A stretch of 64,000 nt of DNA from Cryphonectria parasitica EP155 (lineage: Eukaryota; Ascomycota; Sordariomycetes; Diaporthales; Cryphonectriaceae). The notes under the pieces were generated by a model. The model had not been told where the DNA came from. It worked only from the letters and a program-made list of their open reading frames with translations, and did not search any database. The stretch covers positions 1,776,653 through 1,840,652 of the forward strand of contig NW_024468915.1 of the NCBI RefSeq assembly GCF_011745365.1, read 5' to 3'. This document shows positions 57,815-64,000 of the stretch, piece by piece. Position numbers and translations under genes: made by a program. The first letter of the stretch is position 1. Each line of letters opens with the position of its first letter.

Positions 57815-58984
57815 ATGGGCAACGAACAACACAACTTCGAAATCAACATGGCTGAACAAATTATGCATCCAGCCGTCAAGCTGCTGAGATCTCTCATCAA
57901 CATCGACAGCACCAGCGAGAAAGAACTCGAGATCGGTATTTTTCTGGAACAGCATTTAAAACAATTAGGATACACTGTCGAGCGCATCGCCATCACACCA
58001 GGGTCATCCAGATACAATGTCTACGCATATCTGGGACAACAGAGAAAGGCACGGGTTCTGATTACCTCACACATGGATACTGTGCCGCCACACATCCCTT
58101 TCAGTTTCGAAGGAGACCTCATCCGTGGCCGAGGGGCCTGTGACGATCTTGGTCCCTTGGTTGCACAGGTCTTTGCCGTCGAGGAGATGCGAGCAGAGGG
58201 CAAGATCAGCGAGGATGGCGGGGACATCAGCTTTCTCTTTGTCGTGGGCGAGGAGAAAGGGGGTCCGGGAATGATCGCGGCGAACGATATGGGATTGACA
58301 TGGGAAACTGGAATCTTTGGTGAGCCTACGGAGGGCAAACTCGCACAGGGTCATAAGGGCCATGTTGTGTTTGAGCTGAGTGCCCAAGGAAAAGCCAGGT
58401 GAGTCCAACTGAAAAATTGGTTTGAGCAGGATTACTAGGGAGGCATAAATTCTTGATCAATGGCTGACTCTTGACTTCGGAGTGGAAGCCATTCTGGGTA
58501 TCCTCACCTTGGAAGAAGTGCAACGACGGGGCTCATGCGCGCACTTAACGATCTTTCAGCAGTCGAATGGCCGTCGTCAGATCTTCTCGGCCCGACGACC
58601 TTCAACATAGGGAAAATTGAAGGAGGTGAAGGCTACAACATTGTGGCTGCATCTGCTAAGGCACTGTGTGGTGTGCGGGTGGCTGCCGATGTGGAGGGAA
58701 TCAAGAGGCAAATCTCCGACATTGCAGCAAAGCACCCGGATGTAGAGCTTGATATTCTCTTTTCATACCCTGAGACTCTTCTCGACTGGGATATCGAGGG
58801 CTTCGAAGTGGCTCCTGTAGCATATGGTACAGATGTTCCGAGGTTGAAGGGGAACCACAAAAAAGTGTTGTATGGCCCAGGGTCAATTTTGGTAGCTCAC
58901 GGGAAAGATGAATGCATCCGAGTGAGCGAGATACTGGAAAGTATTCAAGGGTATAAGACGCTTATTTCGAAAGCTTTGGAATGA
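57815..58984 (+). CDS. M20 amidohydrolase/peptidase, ArgE/DapE type
   Basis: Zinc-dependent hydrolase that removes acyl-type groups from the nitrogen of an amino acid. Exons are 57815-58398 and 58483-58984; 361 residues (MGNEQHNFEINMAEQ; a second ATG at 57848 is possible). Metal and catalytic residues: His and Asp in LITSHMDTVPPH, the bridging Asp in RGRGACDDLGPL, the catalytic and metal Glu pair in VVGEEKGGPG, Glu in FGEPTEGKLAQGHKGHV, and the last His in GPGSILVAHGKDECI. SGSHSGYPHLGRSAT, rebuilt across the 84-nt intron, supplies the dimerisation-domain His. No signal peptide, so intracellular. Family members include acetylornithine deacetylase, succinyl-diaminopimelate desuccinylase and, more distantly, N-carbamoyl amino-acid hydrolases. 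Context favours a catabolic role on N-acyl or N-carbamoyl amino acids. Confidence 0.9.
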
Positions 58985-60175
58985 ATGCAAGAGACATAAC
59001 ATGAATGTAGTCTATTTGCATTCCAACGCCGTGTTTCACATACGCACAATTCTTTTTTCCTTCTCTCTCCTTTATTCTGATTTATCATTGTAAAGAAGGT
59101 GATCATCTCATAGACCACACTCATTACACATGCTGAAGCTGTCTTACATGATTGAATGCCTAGACATTCGGCTTCTAAGACGCCGAGACGAGAACAGCTA
59201 GCCCGTGGTGCGCTCACATGAATGACCCCTGGATCTCTTATGTGAGTAGCTATGTCACGTTGTGGCGGCTACGTTGCCCTGGCCAAGACTTGACGATGAG
59301 TTCTCGGACAACCATCAATCCGCAGTAGTACTATTTACGGTGTGCTTTCATTGGTGGTGATACATTGTTGTTGGCTACTCCACCAAAGAGATGAGAGTCT
59401 TTGAAGGATGCGATCTGGGGAATTAATATATGATCTTGGCATGCGCTTCTGTTACACTGCCAAGATAGATCTCATGTCCTTGGATTCATCTTTTGCTCAT
59501 TCACATACGACAGTCCATCATTGCAAGTTCCGCACGACCCGATAGAGCTGGTGACTTCGATGGTCATGCACTCCAGATCCGACAAGCAGCACCTCCTCCA
59601 CTACTCCCCCGCTTCAAACGCTGAGCCTGGATAGATCCTGCGCAAGGCATTCCACCGAGGCAAAGTCATCCTTCTATTCCTGGACTACCCTGAAGTGTAC
59701 CTTAACATTCCAAAAACAAACACAAAGTTTCAAGAAAAAGTCCAGAGTCACGCTATTGACCAACCTCGCAGACCCCTAGTTCTGATCCTTGCAGTCATGG
59801 CCGACTTTCTTGGGTGGTCCCCTGATGACCACACACATACAAATAAGGATGGTGTTAACTTGCACCAATTGCGTTGACGCACTCACTGGAAACAGTTTTG
59901 ATAAAATTTAGAAGGCCTCGAGATGTACAGAAAAATACTATTCGTGGGAAAACAACCTTCATTGACGGTCCTTGTCTCTCTTACTGGTGTTGGAGCTGGC
60001 CACCAAAGCACATTGTCCAAGCCCAGATGCAGAAGAATTCGCGGAGATAATAATTCTGGAAAATTAGGATATAAATGCATCTATATCTCCCGATTTATAC
60101 GGTTTAATTGAGCCATCAATTCGAGGTTCATATCAAAACCTAATAAAGTTGCAATTCCTAGTCTTCGTTGACAAC
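58985..60175. other. 1.19-kb intergenic region, no gene recognised
   Basis: No ORF with family features. It contains the end of the catabolic cluster and the pectate lyase promoter; the last 150 bp are AT-rich. Confidence 0.55.
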
Positions 60176-61655
60176 ATGCGCGGCCTCCTTCTCCAGCTCC
60201 TCCTCGGGATACCAGCCGTTCTGGCCTGTACGGACCCTGACTCCGACCCTTGTGCGTCCTATATTTCTGCCAACGCTGCGACTGCATCTCCCTTCTGCGC
60301 TACCTTCACAGAGTCAACTGTCACCGCGACAGCCGGGCTGCCGGCTTGGGCGAGCAATTGTTCCAACAAGCCCAGCGCAATCTCCAAGGAATGCAGCTGT
60401 TACTTCACAGGCACCGGCGTGGTCACAACCTCATCTTCGGCGACCAAAACCTCTGCCACGACTAGCGTTAGCATCACCACATCGACCGGCCCGGCGACTA
60501 CGGCCACCGGTACGTGTGGTGCGGCGAATGTTGACGCACTGGTTGGCTATGCCGCTGGCACAACGGGAGGCGGCAGCGGAGAGGGCACGACGGTCACGAC
60601 TTGTGCAGAGCTAGAGGCCGCTGTAGCTGTCGGGGGCGTCATCAAGATCTCTGGGATCCTCGACGGTTGCGACATTATTGACTTGGGCAGCGACACAACT
60701 GTGCTCGGTGTCGGATCCCAGTCCGGTCAGTAGTTCATTAGCACCCACCCTCGTTGCTGAACTCTCGTGTATAAAAGCTAACTGACATCTCCCTTCAGGT
60801 ATGACCAATGGAGGTTTCCGTGTCAAAGAGCAGAGTAATGTGATCTTACGCAATCTGTACATGCACGATGCTCCTGAGTCAATGGACCTCATCGAGCTTC
60901 AGTATTCGACGTACGTCTGGGTCGACCACTGTGATCTATCGTCGGAGGGCTTGACTGGTGACAAGGATTACTACGATGGCTTGCTCGATATCACACATGT
61001 AAGAGAGCCTTCACACAGCCATGTGAGGGCTATATTGATTGACACATCCCTCTCTGTTAGGCAACTGACTTCGTGACTGCGTCATGGAACAAATTTCATG
61101 ATCACTGGAAGGTATGTCTCGCGGCGAGGTAGAAGATTCGGCGTGAACGAACATATGAGCTCACATTTTCGTCAGGGTTCTCTGATTGGGCATTCCGACA
61201 GCAATGCAGCCGAGGACACTGGGCACCTCCGAGTCACGTACCACCACAACTACTGGTCCGATGTGAACTCGAGACTCCCATCTATTCGTTTTGGTACCGG
61301 CCACTTCTACAGCTCATGCTTTGAGAACAATCCCACGTCCGGTATTAACTCCCGCATGGGCGCTGAGGTGCTTGTCGAGGAAAATTACTTTCTCAACACC
61401 CAACTGGCCATCGTGACCGACCTGGACAGCGACGAGGACGGGTATGCTGTTGACCGGAACAACATTTTTGTCAATAGCACCGAAGAGATCACACAGGTTG
61501 GCAGTTTGACACCACCGTATAGCTACACGTGAGTTTAATCAGAGCAGACGAGCGAATGTTGATGTATGCTGACCATAACGAAATCTAGTCTGGATCCCGC
61601 GTCTTGCATCTGTGACTTGGTAACAGCTTACGCTGGAACCGGGGTTGTGGGTTAG
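60176..61655 (+). CDS. Secreted pectate lyase, polysaccharide lyase family 1, with N-terminal Cys module
   Basis: Cleaves polygalacturonate in plant cell walls by beta-elimination. Exons are 60176-60725, 60799-60998, 61061-61111, 61176-61528 and 61589-61655; 406 residues. A signal peptide (MRGLLLQLLLGIPAVLA) precedes a six-cysteine segment of about 60 residues (CTDPDSDPC...FCATF...NCSNKP...ECSCYFTG) and a Thr/Ser linker. The catalytic beta-helix starts near GTCGAANVDALVGYA. PL1 landmarks: FRVKEQSNVILRNLYM, TYVWVDHCDLSS, KDYYDGLLDITH|ATDFVTASWNKFHDHWK|GSLIGHSD, and VTYHHNYWSDVNSRLPSIRFG with the catalytic arginine. The usual GDAIxIQ metal segment reads MDLIELQ here. The domain call is firm; the N-terminal module is unusual. 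Confidence 0.9.
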
Positions 61656-62897
61656 TTGTAAGGCTTGGATTCATGTATCATCGTGCTCAAGTCGAATGAC
61701 TATTGGCTTCCATTTCTCGTGCCTCGTACGTCCGAGCATTCGTGACTTTCACAGCTCTGCCGGGCTTTTTGGTGCAGACTCACGGCGGTGAGAATTCAGA
61801 ATATGACCCAAAGAAAAAAGACATACAAACTGCCCAGTGACCGCCCTACAGTACTTGAGTAGTGAATTGCATTATATGCAGCCATGAATGCGCATAGACT
61901 TGTCAATACTTAGGAGCCCTATTATATTGGAACATTCTGCAACCAGAAGTTTGTGAACCCTTCCTCAAGCTCCTTTATATGTACTCTACACAACTGATCA
62001 ATTTTGTAAAACAAGCTAAGCTTGCATCTGCTTTCTACTGTTGTCCAGAACCACGCCTTCTCGCTCTAGAAACCATATCTTGAAGCATTCTACCAGGGAA
62101 TATAACGGAGCACTAATCTGTCTTTAATCTGTGGAGCAGTAGCCTAATAGTAGTTCCATGACTGGAATCTCGAATATTTGCAACAGCCAGATACTTCAAC
62201 GTAGCCAACAGAGCCCAGAATGACCATCTGATTTCCACGACATCTTAACCCACAGACTTTTCTTGCCTTACAGCCCTTTTTGTCTCTCAAAGATTCATGA
62301 TCTCTATAGCTTTTGTGTTCATATACCAAGGTATCAATGACATTCCAACGTCTGCAATATTGAGACATTATACAACATCGCAGTGAACATATCTTTGGAG
62401 CTCTACCTCTACTATACCTTTGTTTCTTCAGATGATCAAGTACTTTAACAACGAAGTCATCCATGCCTCTGGAGCTCTCAGAGTCCTGCCGTCTTGTATG
62501 AAGCTTCAATGCCTTAATTCTACGATGACAAACCTTCCATAGACGACACCTCCAACTTGAGCACCTACCCTTTCTTCCATCAGCAGTGTGACTTCGCAAA
62601 GTCTCCCCAAGCCCTGATCGAAAACTTCTCAGGTGGACCCTTTCACACACAAACACCACCATCAGCAAAGACTGCCCTTCTATCCCACGTGTTTCTCTCG
62701 ACAATTAGACGTGTTACACCGGCATTCCCATTTGGGCCTCTTGTTTCTCTTCACACCATTGACCTCTCCTCCTTCCTCCTCATTCATCACAAATACAGAA
62801 CGCTGACCAGTACAATCAACCTCAGCCAGCACATTTGTCCCCACCACCGCATCTTTTTTTCCCCATTTCCCACCACAATCAAAAAAGTACTTCAAAT
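61656..62897. other. 1.24-kb intergenic region
   Basis: No gene supported. A 186-codon open frame on the minus strand (62144-62704) has no family features and no good start. The last 250 bp are pyrimidine-rich leader sequence for the next gene. Confidence 0.5.
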
Positions 62898-64000
62898 ATG
62901 TGTTTCACGGAGTTCATCGGCTACACCTGCGGCCACACCGCCACGGACGTTCTTCGTGTCTGCCCCTTGACCACCCGCTACAATACGAACCCCATCTGCA
63001 CTCACCACGGCCGCCGTCCGGTTCTCGCCCAGGCGATGTGCCCATCTTGTCAACGAATCTTGCACGGTCGAGCCGTGCTGATCCTGGAGTGGGAGCACCA
63101 CTGGATGCACGAGCGTGGAGTGTGCGGCTGTCCCGTCGTCTTTCCTGACCTGGTTCGGCCTCGCATTGTGGGCCGTGGTCAACCTTACTACGCAAGCCCG
63201 AGCGAGCCCGACTCGGACGACACCAAGATTGTCGCCAAGCGCAGGGGAAAGGGAAGGAGGGGCAAGAGCAGCGGCAAATGGGGGAGAAAGAATACCAAGA
63301 AAGACCAAGCTAACCATGGCCGCATCACAGCTGGAACTGCCCCAGGAGAGGAGGAAGACAAGTCAACACCTGGCTCATCGAAGAAGGCGCACGAAAGGGC
63401 CGAGCCTGGTGGAGTTTCTGTCCAGATCTCCTCATTCTTTGCTGTTGAGTGGGTTGCTGAGCATCGCCGGTTGCACAATGAAGGCGCCTGCCACTGTCCA
63501 GCCGACTTCTCCTTCTACCAGACTCCTGATACCTATGAATCGGATGCCCTGTCTGCAAAGGACAACCCAGTGGTTCCTGGCCGTAACGGATCCAACGAGT
63601 GGTACGACTACACCGGCCTAGGTGTCCAGGTGTCCTCCTCTGGACCCCAAGTGCACCAGGGACACGACGCCTCTCAGCAGGGTACTTCAAGCGATACCCA
63701 GTTGCAGGTGTACCAGCCTTCCATCCTTGCTCCACAGGTAAGTCCAAAAGTTCACCAGCCATGTAGTAGCTGAATAGCGCGTTTTTTTCTTCTTCTTCTT
63801 CTTCTTCTTTCTCTCTCTGGCTCATCAACGCTGACATTACCACGCCACTCTCAGGGAGCTCAGGTTCGAGATGGCCAGCCCGCACGCTCCCCAGGCGCAA
63901 TCTACCAAGTCGACCCAGCCCACTCCATGAACCCCCTCTACAACTACGTCTGCACCGAGGGCGGCGAGTTCAACCAAACCGTCGACATCCAGCCCGTCGA
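62898..64000 (+). CDS. Cys/His-rich fungal protein of unknown function, 3' end cut by window edge
   Basis: Exons are 62898-63737 and 63855-64000, running off the edge; 328 codons are visible. ATG 62898 (MCFTEFIGYTCGHTATDVLRVCPL) is preferred over ATG 62835 because the MCxxEFxxYxCGH opening recurs as the N terminus of fungal proteins with this Cys/His pattern. The first 80 residues hold pairs CGH, CPL, CTHH, CPSCQR and CGCP that could bind zinc. A long basic stretch (AKRRGKGRRGKSSGKWGRKNTKK) may be a nuclear-localisation signal. A second, shorter block repeats part of the theme: EWVAEHRRLHNEGACHCPADF resembles the earlier EWEHHWMHERGVCGCPVVF, an internal duplication. The 117-nt intron contains a (TTC)n tract. 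Confidence 0.68.
63787..63810. repeat. (TTC)n simple repeat in an intron
   Basis: A pyrimidine microsatellite within intron 63738-63854 of the Cys/His-rich gene, about 45 bp before the acceptor. Confidence 0.85.

Noticed and set aside
62144..62704. 186-codon open frame on the minus strand
   Set aside because: Begins at TTG; first ATG is 14 codons in; low-complexity Arg/Cys-rich text with no family resemblance.
1..64000. tRNA, rRNA, CRISPR and intact transposon signals
   Set aside because: I looked for tRNA B-box-like GGTTCRANTCC words, spaced repeats and transposase or reverse-transcriptase motifs by eye on both strands and found none convincing.

Overview
The window is nuclear DNA of a filamentous ascomycete (Pezizomycotina, most likely a Sordariomycete). 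The genes are split by short introns with GTRNGT...YAG borders. Several families are fungus-typical or fungus-restricted: a Zn2Cys6 regulator, a HET-domain protein, a Pil1/Lsp1 eisosome protein, VTC4, Rmt2-type methyltransferase and a secreted pectate lyase. The class is inferred from protein character only. I saw no tRNA, rRNA, CRISPR array or recognisable transposon. Splice junctions were placed by hand from reading frame, splice consensus and family knowledge.

Region 1 (1-25.7 kb) is mostly housekeeping. It holds coatomer zeta (cut by the left edge), MCM4, a cystathionine gamma-synthase-type enzyme, a HAD-family haloacid dehalogenase-like protein, a lineage-type zinc-finger protein, a small unknown protein, VTC4, RMT2, hexokinase and OST1 (ribophorin I). 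The coatomer zeta/MCM4 divergent promoter has E2F/MBF-like boxes that fit MCM4.

Region 2 (27.5-35.3 kb) looks accessory. It holds a single-pass membrane protein with a Ser/Thr-rich ectodomain, a HET-domain protein, a coiled-coil protein whose upstream region has a 13-bp tandem repeat and a TATA box, and a possibly truncated ORF lying just behind COQ6. COQ6, an unknown membrane protein, an Lsp1-like eisosome gene whose start codon appears to be split by an intron, and a tiny MCFG-type protein follow (35.4-42.5 kb).

Region 3 (44.0-59.0 kb) is the most interesting part. Six adjacent genes form a coherent catabolic set: an unusual aspartate-aminotransferase paralogue, a full-length 5-oxoprolinase/hydantoinase, a Dal5-type MFS permease, a Zn2Cys6 regulator, a D-2-hydroxyacid dehydrogenase and an M20 (ArgE/DapE-type) amidohydrolase. 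Promoters share an octamer TTGATCGG (extended to TTGATCGGCAT in two of them), and the two divergent promoters also share GCTGATAAG (GATA-factor type) and GTGAGCCAA. My inference is a nitrogen-regulated cluster: import of a cyclic or N-acyl/N-carbamoyl amino acid, ATP-dependent ring opening, deacylation, transamination, and reduction of the 2-oxo acid.

Region 4 (60-64 kb) has a secreted PL1 pectate lyase with an extra N-terminal cysteine-rich module, and the 5' part of an unknown Cys/His-rich protein running off the right edge.
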